Positions 41,501 to 53,012 of a DNA stretch of 64,000 nt are shown piece by piece. A model generated the notes under the pieces. The model was not told where the DNA came from. It saw only the letters and a program-made list of their open reading frames with translations, and ran no database searches. The position numbers and the translations under genes are program-made. The stretch is from Hippophae tibetana (Eukaryota; Streptophyta; Magnoliopsida; Rosales; Elaeagnaceae): NCBI GenBank assembly GCA_037013495.1, contig CM072801.1:11146501-11210500 (forward strand), in the 5' to 3' direction. Each line of letters begins with the position of its first letter. Positions within the stretch are counted from its first letter, which is position 1.

Positions 41501-42834
41501 CTCTATTAATAAAAATATGGGCAAATTACATGATAAGTTTCATTAAAAAAAAGTTAAAAAATTAATTTATTATTCCTCAACCACTTATTAAAAACAATGG
41601 AATAAAAAAATGTTATTTCTAAAATCTAAACATTCAAAAATTTAAGAAACTATATCGACTCTCTATCCAAAATTAAATTCTATAAAGAATTCTCAAATCT
41701 TATGGAATAATTATCAATTAAGTTATGAGATAAATTAATGATATTTAAATAGTGTTGTAATCAAAACGGCTAAGACTGCAAAATAGACTAAACGTTTCTA
41801 TGAAAATTCGAACTGCTTGCTTCAAAGTTTAAAGTAGAAAAAAAAAAAAAGACAAAACAATGGATTGCTACTAGGAAAAATAACCTTTATGTGGATACGA
41901 CTCTTTCACTTTCGGTGCAATAAGCCCAGTCAAACCATATTTGATGGCAAAGTCATCGACAAAATCACACCGTCCTTTCCCTATTTCACAGCAAAAAATG
42001 AACTCTTCATCTTCCCTCTCACAAAGAATTATAAACCCCAACATTTGGCGATTCTGCCTCTTAACTTCAACGTGTTTGTTAAGAAATCACTTTCCAACCG
42101 GGTCTTAGAGTCTGTTTGTTTCTGCTTTTGAGATCATGTGAAAGTGCTTATAATAACTAAAAAGCATTTTTTGCTTATAAGACCAAATCTCATATAAAAT
42201 AATTTATTTAACGGCACCATTTAATTGTAGATTGAATGGCAGTTTTGTAATTAAATCATTATCTAATAGGCTTTTTTGGTGCTTCATTTTTCTCTAATTG
42301 GGCTAAGCATTTAAAGCCCTAGATGACTCATATATATGTGTGCGTGTTTTTGAAGTGCTGGTGCTCCCACTTGGTTGAATACCTCAATACCCTACCATAG
42401 CTATTGTTGTTAAAGTATCGTATTATTATTCAATACATCAGGGAATCTGCTCACTTGGTCTTTAGTGAAGAGCTTGAATCAGCCAACATACATAACCTTG
42501 CTCTTGCTCTTGCTCTTCTATTCATTAGCATTATATAAAGTTATTTGTTCAGTGCAAGATTTGAGATATTCATTGCTTTCTTTTACTGTTTTGGCATTGA
42601 GAGAATGAATTCTGTGTATATGAGGTTTTGTTTTTGAGCTGATTTTTTAAATATTAATATTTGTATTAATTAGTAGGATTTTCTTAATATACCGTTATTA
42701 ATAAAATAAATTTTTCAGGTTGAAAAATTAAACCACTTAAATCTCTTATTAATTACTATTTTATCGTTACTTATAATTTATGCAACTAAATTAAACATGA
42801 ACTTTGTTTTCATTAGTGTTAATTTATAACAAAT
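38590..42834. other. AT-rich intergenic DNA, no gene recognised
   Basis: The first 100-300 bases are the CKX promoter region. The rest is AT-rich with a perfect (TA)n run at about 40781-40804. A frame at 41865-42131 (+) has no recognised domain. The piece at about 42110-42200 ('gtttgtttctgcttttga' with 'aagtgcttat') resembles the end of a small MITE but has no clear partner. Confidence 0.45.
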
Positions 42835-43460
42835 AATTTTATAGGTTGAAATGTTCTATCCAATCACTCATTATATGTCAAGACTTCAATTTTATAAAAA
42901 TATCGAGAATATTATAGTTATGGGTAAAGATATTAAAAAAATTCAAAAAAATCATTGAAACTATCAAAATTAATTAATTTTTTATAAAACTTCACAAAAC
43001 ATGAAGAAAATTAATTATTTATACTTTAAATTATATATATATATGTATATTAAAATATTTATATGTTTATTTTAATCAATAAAGTAATTAAACTGTAATA
43101 ATATTACAAATAAATAAACATCAACGTCGAGAAGTATAAAATATTCTTCAAAATTTAAATAGGTAACCTTTTAATTGAAAATAGAAATAAAAAAAATTAA
43201 TTATATATTATTTTAAAATTAAAATTAAAATAAATAAAAAAGTAAATAAAAAAACTATATTTTGTAAATATTTTTTGAGTTTATTGATAATGATATGACA
43301 ATATCAATAACAATCACAATAGTTTGACAAAAAAAAAATTTCTCGACAACAACATCTTATCAAAATCTTAACATTTTTTTCAAAAGAAATGTATATCACG
43401 TATCTTATCAAAATATCTAAAATCTAAACAATGTTGACATTATTGATGATTTTTTATCCT
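42835..43460. mobile_element. Decayed copy related to the 9850-10575 TIR element
   Basis: The left part has 'aggttgaaatgtt' and 'agacttcaattttataaaaatatcgagaatatt', which match the start of the 9850 element in diverged form. The right part has 'caatgttgacattattgatg' and ends near 'atccttg', matching its inverted end. No target duplication is left. Confidence 0.45.
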
Positions 43461-43575
43461 TGATCTTTACCATTATAAATATATCACAAATTTGTAATAT
43501 TTAAAACTTCATAAAAATCAAAGTGACCGTATCCATGGGTGTTATCCACCAGATTGGGTATGGATTAAATAAATA

Positions 43576-44525
43576 TAACAGTCAAGTTCAAACTTATTTG
43601 GGGCAAGATTCAAATCTTAACCTAGACCGTGTCATTCAAAAGTGACATCATTTGGCTGCACAACTTGTTCCATGTGGCCAAATAGAGTAAAAGCATTACC
43701 AACAAAATCTAATTTAAGCCAAATAGAATCAAAGTATGATCAACAAAATCTAAGTTTAAGGAATATTCAAAATTAACAGTCAAAATGAAACCTGCATTGG
43801 GTAAGCTTCAAATCTTAACCTAGATTGTCATTAGACTTGTCAATTGGGCTTTGCTTCTCAATTAGGCACATGATTTATCTCAACTATTTTCAAATCCATC
43901 TTAGATCGCATTAAATTGCATGAAACGTGCTTGTATGAGACTCTAACCGAGTGTCCATCTCAACAAGCTCATTAGGACTCACGTTGTTACTTCTTCTTTT
44001 TAATAAAAGAATAATTAAAATTAAGAAAAGAAGGACAAAACAGAACAACTCACACTTTACTTTTGAGGCTCTCTTTTATTATTAAAAAAATTACCCTTTG
44101 ATATTGAAAAAACTGAAATAAACAAATAATTAATTAAGCACATTTGGGACTGTGCTAAATGTAGGATCTAAATGAGACATGCCTAATTAAGACATGTTTT
44201 AAAAAAAATCAATATCTAATGAGATAAATTAATGGGATGTGAGATGTGCTTGTTTGAACCCATTTACATCTCTAATTGTCATTCAAAAGTGATATCATTC
44301 GGCTGCAAGACTAGTTCCCTATGGCCAAATGGAATAAAAACATAACCAACAAAATCTCATTTAGGAAAATATTCAAAATTAACAGTCAAACTGAAACTTA
44401 CATGGGCCAAGCTTCGAATCTTAACAAGATTGTTGTGACATCATTAGGCTGCACAATTAGTTCCCTATGAAAAAAATAGAATAAAATCGTGACCAACAAA
44501 AACTCGTTTAAAGAACATTCAATGC
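43576..44525. repeat. Degenerate tandem repeat, unit about 150-195 bp
   Basis: A unit with the landmarks 'cattcaaaagtgacatcat', 'ggctgcacaa', 'accaacaaaatct', 'attcaaaattaacagtcaaa' and 'aagcttcaaatcttaacc' occurs about three times (landmarks at 43631, at 43827 continuing after 44275, and at 44432). The second unit is split by the TIR element at 43832-44274. Confidence 0.65.
43832..44274. mobile_element. Non-autonomous hAT-like element inserted in a tandem repeat
   Basis: A perfect 8-bp duplication ATTGTCAT flanks it (43824-43831 and 44275-44282). Removing the element and one duplication rejoins the repeat unit exactly. The ends read TAGACTTGTCAATTGGG on the left and, on the other strand, TAGAGATGTAAATGGG on the right, an imperfect inverted repeat. 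There is no coding frame. Confidence 0.75.
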
Positions 44526-47500
44526 AGCACACTGGTAGAACAAAAAAATGTATTAACTGGTTGTAACATTCTCCCTATACACATAATATTCACGATCTTT
44601 AAACAACATTCAACTGCAACAATATTACCATCCTTTGCAGCATGGTAACAAATATATTAAAAGGGTCTCCCATTTTTTGCTTTTGGAGAGGAGTGACTTC
44701 TGGTTAAGTATCCGGCCAAAAAGAACGAGGAAACAAGCCAAATTCTATTTAGTTAACTACTGCTTCTAAAAGTCAAGCAGCTGGGACCTTTCTTTCATCT
44801 TCTATAAAGAAAATTGTGGTTTCAGGTACCTAATAAAGGGCCACAAAAAGATCATTTAAGAAACAAATACAAAAAAGTTCAATATAAATTGCAACAAATG
44901 CTTTTTAATTATCATTAGTGTGATCAACTTAAAGAATCAGAAACATAAAAAATGCTCCTTTATAGGGTACACTGCCATTACCTAGGTTTTCAGAGCATTT
45001 CAAAATTACATAAGATCAATTGTAAGTTTGAACTAAACAAAAAGCCATACAACTGCCAATCATATTTGTATGAATTCCACCAAAGAGTAAAAAGCATGAA
45101 TTTGAGCCTTATAATACTCAACAATGTCCTAGAATCTTCACCACTTAAGAATCATTACGATAAAGTGTTAACATAAACAGCTCTAATGAGAAATGAATAA
45201 AGCCTTATACTGTTATAAAATGATCACTTGCGAGCATGATCGACACAATATACAGGAGAAGAGACATTTGAAAATTAGCTTACATCTGGCCAAGTGTCAG
45301 TAATGAACTTTACAATGTCATAGGTTATATCCCCTTGAACATCAATTTGTTCCTTTTCAATTAGCCCATGTGACCGATTATTAAGAAACACTCAAATATT
45401 AAGGTCAATAGGGAACTTATCAGATCCTTTTTCTAATAACCAATTTAATGAACCTTTACAACAGAGGCACCAGTAGCAAACTTTTTCCCAAGTTTCTTGG
45501 AAGCATCAATAAGTTTGACACCTGGAATATAACCACAGAAATTAAGTTGAAGATGACAGTATGGATAAATCAACATTCTAATCAAAGAAACAAAAACAAG
45601 TAGCAGCCTAGCAGGATATTATCCCTCACCAAATAACTCCAATCCCTTCACAGTGGTGATACATTTTCGCTTGTTTCATGTAACCTTTTCAATAACAACT
45701 TCTGGCTTTTCCTGCAGAGTAATTTAACAATGTTAATCTTTGATATTCCTAAAGAGGAAATATTATATGATGGTTCAAATTAATGAAGCTAGTTATATCT
45801 TGTTGGAATTACAAAAATTCTGAAATGATCACCTTTTTCTTTATCTTGCCACCAGAAAAATGCTTGACTTCTTCTTGCTTTGGTGCTGAGACACTTACAG
45901 ACAGAACATGTCAGAATCATTCGTAATCTATGAAGTTGAGAGTCTAAAGAAAAAAAATAAAAAGGATTTATGAACTTCCAAAGAGGAAAAAAATAACAAA
46001 CCACTAAATACAAGTAATTTGAATTTGAGAGATGTTTCAAGAATTCAACCAACAGTCTAGAGGACGAGAAGAGTAACATGCGGTTATGAATTATCCATTA
46101 TTATTTTGGCTGTAGATATAAAGATGAATTATGATTCTCGATGCAGAAAATATCCCAAGTAGACAAAAGATTTGGTTTAGGAGGGTTCTGTAGCAGATAA
46201 GTGGTTAACATGTTTTTTTAGATTATGTAAGAATATATAGGGGGAGAGTGGGCCGTAATTAACTCGAGTTATGAAGAAAAACTGCCTGTAACAGGTATTA
46301 ATGTGCAAAATTACCATCTTCGCAACTTGAAAGGGAAGTTATCTATGGTGTATGGAGTATTTCGTCTTCTTTGAGTGAGTGCTTTATGATTATCAACTGG
46401 AAGAATTGTGGGAGAAAATGGGGAATTGGTGTTTCAGTATGCAGTATTTGGGAAGGTAATCACTGAATAGGGAGATTTATTTGACTCTTTGGTCGGCACA
46501 ATAACAGAAACAAGGCAACCGAAGAAGAGAGTACAGGACATTAATTTTACTAGTGGAATTTAGTGGAGTATGAGATGCCAAAACTTCAATTTGTTTTTTA
46601 TATGACTTTGACAAACACTCAACTTTGGCATTGGTGCAAGAAGTTTTTACTCCAGTTATAGTAGTATTGGCAGTTCAGCAAAATCAAGAGGGTGCACAGT
46701 GTGTATTGCTGATGGTAGGTGTGGCCTTACAATCAAAATGGAATTTTATAGGATATGAATTGTGTGGTGTTATTATTAAATGCATTATTAGGTAAGGTTA
46801 TTTTCCTCGATGGTTATTGGAGTTTTCTTGTAGATTTAAAGTCTTTGGGTGAGTAATATAATGACAGGGGTACCCTTGTTGTGTATCTGCTGTGGTAAAT
46901 CTGGAAGAGACAATTTAGTAAGATCGTTGATGATATCCAACCTGATCCCTTTATTATTTTATTAGACACTCACATATTCTGAGTTTTCGGTAGAGACTAA
47001 AGAGTAGTGGAAGGTATCAGAAGGGTGGTGAGGTAGATTTATAGGAACCAGTAACAGTGGATGACTAAAGGAGATCTACACAAGCGGACCTATAAACATT
47101 AACTATGACGGTGGCTGGAGACATGGTTTTAAAAAAACGTATTCAGGCTAGCCTCAAGGTGTGCATCGGGGCACTTTCCCTACCTAGGAACCCTTGGGAC
47201 TAGCTTATTAGGTGATGAAATATATGTACACCTTTTGGTGTTAAGGTGCAAGGATTTTTCAAGCATCAGTATCCATAGCCGTTTCTTTTAGCAGGAAAAC
47301 AAAAATTGATGGGCCTAAATAGAAAATTAAGGCTGAATTTGGACTTTAAAACAAAGCCTCGATGCAATGGAGGAAGAACTAGACATTGAGGCCAGAACCC
47401 TCCGTTGAGTTATAGAAATGAATAACAATAAGTAGGTATTGTTGGAGGGTATTGATGATGTTGCAACTCAATTTTCTAGTAGTTTGGACATCAAACACTT

Positions 47501-47742
47501 TCAGCTTCAACTAGATTCATCCCAGCTCAATCAGAGACTTTCCTGCATGATAGTATCAGTCCACTGAGTGGTAAGGACTCTAATTGTCAATTGAGACCAC
47601 TTACCAACTAGTGGAAAGTTTTCAAGTGGTACATCTTGGGTAAATACCCCAAGTACAAATAAATGTATACTATTAAAAATGTATACTATTAGAAAGAAAA
47701 AAGAGAGTAAATTCATGGCTTTTAAAAGGAGTAAGTACACAG

Positions 47743-48097
47743 ACTTAGAGAATCCATGCCTAACTCAACCTCGAAAACGCGCTTACAAGGATAAGGACTA
47801 CTCGGGCTTATAAGTAGCACTACTGTCTAACTCTTGACCGATGTGGGATTTAACATCCCCCCTCCGCATCGGCTGGGATGAGTCTTGGTCGGCACCGGGT
47901 GAGCGGGCCTTAGCCTTGAGTGCGTCGCCAGGCACTCGAGCGCCAATAGGGGGTGAAGAAGCCAAGAGCGTAGCTCTGATACCAATTTAAAGAACTCAGG
48001 CCTAACTCAACCTCGAAAACGCACTTACAAGGATGAGGATTGTCCACGCTTATAAGCAGCATTGCTGTCTAACTCTTGGCCGATGTGGGACTTAACA
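47743..48097 (-). mobile_element. TRIM element, structurally complete, in DENR pseudogene intron
   Basis: Terminal-repeat retrotransposon in miniature, 355 bp. The LTRs are 113 bp each (47743-47855 and 47985-48097), starting TGTTAA on the minus strand. The primer-binding site TGGTATCAGAGC, matching initiator-Met tRNA, is at 47973-47984 directly inside the 5' LTR. A purine tract GCGGAGGGGGGA abuts the 3' LTR (47856-47867). A perfect 5-bp target duplication CACAG lies at 47738-47742 and 48098-48102. It is non-coding. The LTRs differ at about 16% of sites, so the insertion is old. Confidence 0.88.
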
Positions 48098-48172
48098 CAC
48101 AGGGAAGCAACGATTGTTGTATACAATTAGAAAGAAAAAAAAGAGTAAATACCCAATGCAAATATAAAGTAC

Positions 48173-48409
48173 ACGGGGTTTGGTATCATAGTGGTACCCA
48201 AGTTACGCAAGTGGTACTCAATTTTACCCTTGTTTTCAAAGGGTTTCAATTTAATACTCTTGTTCACCAAAAGGTTCCAACATTGTAAATTTTAAACAGT
48301 AAAAGCAATTGAATTTGGGATTTGTGCACTTGCTGAACAAGAATATGAAATTGGAACATTTTGAAATACTAGTTGCTTAACTTGGGTACCACAATAATAC
48401 GGGATCCGT
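48173..48409. mobile_element. Foldback TIR element beside the TRIM
   Basis: Long imperfect inverted ends share GTGGTACCCAAGTTA plus flanking bases (left about 48196, right on the other strand about 48394). Further in, both arms carry 'actcttgttca' or 'attcttgttca'. The interior is short and non-coding. A target duplication was not recognised. Confidence 0.55.
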
Positions 48410-48925
48410 ATTTGAGAGTGTGTATAAGCTTTGAACGAAAAGTTCATAAAGAAATTCATGAATCACATATATGCATGCACACAAATTAGAAAACATTACC
48501 AAAGGAAGCAGCTCCATAGCTACCGCCAGAAGAAATACCAGTAGATTGCAATTGCTTAGTTACTTTATCAGTATCCTTCACATTAATCCCTGCGCATATA
48601 ACCGAAACATATATCAAACAAACGAGAGAAGTGAACAAACCTATAAATTAGATAAAAATATACAAGAATCAAACTTAATTAACAAATCAAGAGAGGGAGA
48701 GCACGAAAAGGAAAACGAATACGACAACTTTTCAAATAAAAGTACAACAAAGAGAAAACTAGGGTTTTGGAATACCTGTAACAAGATTGGATAAATTTCA
48801 GAAGCATTTTTGAATCAACAAGGGCTTACATTTCTCAAAGTCGGGTCCGAACTCACAGTACTCGGCCGGAAAACTGCAAAGGCCACAGAGTAGAGTACTC
48901 GCATCGGTTGTGGCTTCTCCGCCAT

Positions 48926-51900
48926 TAAGGCTCGACCTCCACCGCCCTCTCTCTCCCTCTGAGTATCAGAAGGTCAAGCGAACGTCAAGACGTAGCATTT
49001 TGGAACGCCGATGTTGGAAACTTCGAAGGAGGTGGAGGTCCACATTCTGAGAAGTGACGTCGTAAACGGAATATTATTACTCTTTTTTAAGGGTCCTTAC
49101 CGTACATTCAACCCATTAAATAATTTTTTAAAACAACATCAATCTTATATTTTTATTATTAAAAACAACTTCAATCAATTATTTTATATTACACATAACT
49201 TAAATTATACTGTAATTATTTTGATATATTTAACATTAAATTTTATTAGATTGATTTTTTTAAAAAAATATTATGATATTATTTTTATCATTAATTTTTA
49301 AAAGTATTATTTTTATCATTTTTTAAATTTTTTAAATAATGTCAACAATTAAAACTATTTTAAAAAATATTTATTAAAATAAAAAATAAAAAAATTTGAC
49401 CTGCTAGTTTTAAGGCACATGCTCCATGTTATGTTGTTACTTAATGAGTACAATTAAATAATTTAAACCTTCGAAGGAATTTTTTATATAAACAGTAACA
49501 TTTAACTAAATATTATCGAGCAACTTGATTTTTTTTTCACAAGATTAAAATATTTATGACTTTTCATCCGACTCTATTTGTTCCAACGTCTAACCTGGTT
49601 TGCTAGATGAAACGTGAAAGCTGGCTAATTGGTAATTGGAAACCGGAGTTCTTAATTTTTGTAATTATTATTTTTTAGTTAAGTAAACTTTTCATCTATA
49701 AATAAAACAAAATAAATAACTTTGGTGTTGTGATTGGGATTCCCGTCTTTTTTTTCATTCATAATTTAAAATTTATCTTTTATTTTGACTTAAAATATAG
49801 TGGAAAATCAACGAGGAGTGTGATATTCAAATGGAGAACAAATAACTATATAATAATTTAAATATTATTTTTTATTTTTATTACGAAGTAAAAATTATAA
49901 TAAAAATATACTAATAATAAATAATTTGTAATAGAAAAATAAAGAATAAAAACTAAATAATATTTATATAAAATGAAGAAAATAAAATATATACAATAAA
50001 AAATACATAATATTTTTATATCAAATAAAAATTTGTTACGAATTAGTTTTAAATAATATCAATAAATTATAAAATAATTATAAGATTTTAGATTTTTAGA
50101 TTTTTAGAATTTAAATAATTTTTAAAACAGAAAAATTATTGATATTTTAATAGAAAAAATATAACTTAAAATGGAATATAAAATTTATGATATATTACTT
50201 ATGATTAATTTAAATTTAAATGTAATTAAGTCTATTTAAATATTTAAAATATTAAATTTTATATATTTATTAAAATAAGATATAAAATTTTGAAAAAAAG
50301 TGAGAATAATATAATCTTCGTCCTTATCTTACCTTGTATTATATTCTACCTTGTATTATAGAATAAGAGTTATGATTTTCATTCTCCGTTCTTTATTTCT
50401 CATTTTATTGTTCATATTCTTACGTTCTAATTGGATTATCCATATAACGATTTGTTTTGTTATAAAAAATTAACAACTATATTTTATGTGAATTTTTGTG
50501 ACTTAAAACATATTTCATTTCACTATATCTATCGTACAATAGTTTTATAATAAAAATATTTTCATTGTTTTTTATTTATTATAAAAATGATACTTAGGTT
50601 ATTTATTTATTTTTTACAATAATTTAGTTATATTGTTATGAAAAAATGATTACATAGGACAAATATAAATTTTATTTGTTTTTTAATTACAATGGAAAGA
50701 GATTATTATAACTTAAATAAAGTATAATTGAAAAAATTGAAGAAAAATAAAATAAAAACATAAAAATAATTATTTGTCTATGTGCATTCATTTTTTGTAA
50801 TAATGTTTTCATAATAATATGACTAAATTATTACAAAAAATAAATATAAAATATAATTATAATTTTTAAAATAAATATAAGACCTTAATAGTGATAATGC
50901 TAGTTTTATTTTAAGTATTATTTTTATCTTTATTGAAATACACAAACTCACATTTAATAAAATATATTGATTTGTGCAATTTTTTATTTTATTAGATATT
51001 TTTAACACATGTGTAGCATTTAATAAATAGTATTTATGATATGTTTTACTATTACTTTCACTATAACATCAATGACTTATATATATTTTTTTTTGTTATT
51101 TTTGAATCTTTGAACACGTGTTTTAATATGTTTAGACTCATTTGCACTATTTTTAACCTTTATTCTTTTTCTATCATTTATTAGCTCAATAACTTCACTT
51201 ATATTAGATTTTTTTTATTTATCAAATTAAATTGAAATTTTTTTCTATTGCTGTTTTTCTATTAGGTATTTATAATGATTTTAAGAATTATAAATTTTAA
51301 TGCACATTTAAATTCTTAACAAGATACTCATTCGAAGATTTTTATGATATTAATATTACTTGTAATGATGAGGTTACATGTTTGAGATATATAATTATAT
51401 TGAGTTGTATGTGTAAATTATTATTTTTACTACTTTAATTTAATTTTTTTATATAAACTACAAAAATTATATAATGTTTTTTCCATTTTTATGTATATAA
51501 AATTTAAAAAGTACATTTTGTATTCATTAAATTAATATCTATATATAACTTAAATGAATATATATATTAAATGTATAATTATAAGTAAATTCTTTGAATT
51601 CTTAGATGAGAGAAAAATATAGTATAAAATGAGTTAAAAGATATTAAAATATTTATTAAAACTAAAAATTGATGGGTAAATAAACTGGTAATATTATAAT
51701 GGATAAAAAAAGTAAAATATATCATAAATCTTCTTATGAATGAAAAATTTCATTAAATTATTAACTTACCTTTTAGACGCAAGTATCACTAAGGAATATG
51801 TGTAAAAATGACATCTAAAATGAAATTATATATCACTAAGATTCACTGGCTAGCTAGCAATTGATGGTAAGCTATACATAGAATACAGACAGAAATTCCA

Positions 51901-51999
51901 AGAGTTTACGTTCAAGATGTAATTGATTAAATGTTATAAACACTAATATATATTACAAATATAATTAATAACAATTATGTATTATACTTATTAATAATG
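48926..51999. other. AT-rich intergenic DNA, no gene recognised
   Basis: The first 120 bases are the old 5' region of the DENR copy and are less AT-rich. The remainder is very AT-rich, with short chance frames only. Confidence 0.45.
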
Positions 52000-52287
52000 T
52001 TAGACTTAACTTAACTCCACATTTAAGTTATAATATAAATGATTTTTCAAACTTATATCAGCAGCGGAAGAAGTGTTCGTGATTGATGTGAGATTTAACA
52101 TCCATTTCTACATCTGCTAAAATTCGAATTTACGACACGAGGGTCAATTGAAGGCTAGAAAATCAACTCTGATAGCATGTTAGATTTGAGCTTAACTCCA
52201 CCTCAAAACTTCAATTATAAAGTAAAATATTGTTCAAATTTGTATATGCAACAAGAGAAGTGTCTTTGATCGATGTAGGATTTAACA
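52000..52287 (-). mobile_element. Decayed TRIM of the same type as 47743-48097
   Basis: Two diverged direct repeats (about 52000-52100 and 52180-52287) both begin near 'tagac/tagat..cttaactccac' and end 'gat..tttaaca', like the LTRs at 47743. Between them, CTCTGATAGCATGT (52168-52180) is a degraded, inverted primer-binding site. The element is old and decayed, with target duplication uncertain. Confidence 0.6.
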
Positions 52288-52676
52288 AATAATAATAAAT
52301 CAAACATTTTAAAATTTATATTAAACTTAAAATATATATCTTTTCGGCTCTATGTGTGATTATATATATCTAAACCCAAAACTTATCTAACAAAATAAAA
52401 TAGAGAAAATAATCACTATACTTCCACAATTAAAATTGATTCAACTAATTTAAATTAAACTTATCTTAAATGAATTAGAGTTAAAATCAAATTATTTAAA
52501 TTTGTACTAGTTAAATTTAACTAATCACACTTTTAAATTAGTTCAATTAATTGAATAATTCATGAATGGAATCGTTTACTCTTTTAAACATAAAACAAAA
52601 AAAATAAAAAATATTAATAATTTTATTTATAAGAAAATATTAATATAAATATTACTTTTATTATATTTTGAGTAAA

Positions 52677-53012
52677 TAGATTTTTTGACCATTAAACTTT
52701 AAGAATTGTTACAAAAATATTATTGAATTTTGATTTATTACCTTTATACCATTAAACTTAACAGATGTTATAAAAATATTATATATTTTTTTTATTTTTA
52801 TACCATTAAACTTTACAAATATACCATTAACTCCGGTTAATTAATTGACATGGATGATATTGTAACATTTTACAAAATTTAATGGTATGAAAGTAACAAA
52901 AAAAAATTGATAATATTTTTGTAACAATTATGAAATTTAATGATATATAAATAACAAATCAAAGTAAGATTGTATTTTTGTAACAATTCCTAAAGTTTTA
53001 TGGTAAAAAAAA
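52677..53012. mobile_element. Foldback MITE-like element, copy 2
   Basis: The left arm reads 'gaccattaaactttaag..aattgttacaaaaatatt' and 'taccattaaacttaacagatgtta'. The right arm holds the same motifs inverted ('tgtaacaattcctaaagttttatggt'). Together they form a long hairpin. Related to 21811-22171, with which it shares the 'TAGATTTTT' left end. Confidence 0.6.

Larger units (their letters stand above)
44773..48925 (-). pseudogene. DENR: DENR (density-regulated protein) pseudogene with introns
   Basis: DENR/DRP1 with MCT-1 promotes ribosome recycling and re-initiation. All seven coding blocks of the plant gene can be found in order: 48776-48925 (MAEKPQPMRVLY), 48500-48589 (TKQLQSTGISSGG), 45833-45893 (APKQEEVKHFSGGKIKKK), 45630-45711 (NKRKCITTVKGLELFG), 45454-45521 (DASKKLGKKFATGASVVK), about 45284-45370 (EKEQIDVQGDITYDIVKF), and 44773-44829 (FFIEDERKVPAA then stop). 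The first block has a 2-base insertion after the LY codons and a 1-base insertion about 80 bases on. Together they restore frame, but the shifted stretch hits a stop. The fourth block has TGA where the family has Arg (VTRNKRK). The usual AG before the sixth block is missing. Introns are kept, so this is a DNA-level duplicate and not a retrocopy. Intron 2 (45894-48499) has swollen with insertions. Confidence 0.85.

Noticed and set aside
41865-42131. 88-codon plus-strand frame
   Set aside because: No recognisable motif, AT-rich, no splice partners; likely chance.
47100-47420. Possible repeat with 'gcctcaaggtg' and 'acattgaggc' inverted motifs
   Set aside because: Some inverted similarity is visible, but ends and duplication could not be found, so not listed as an element.
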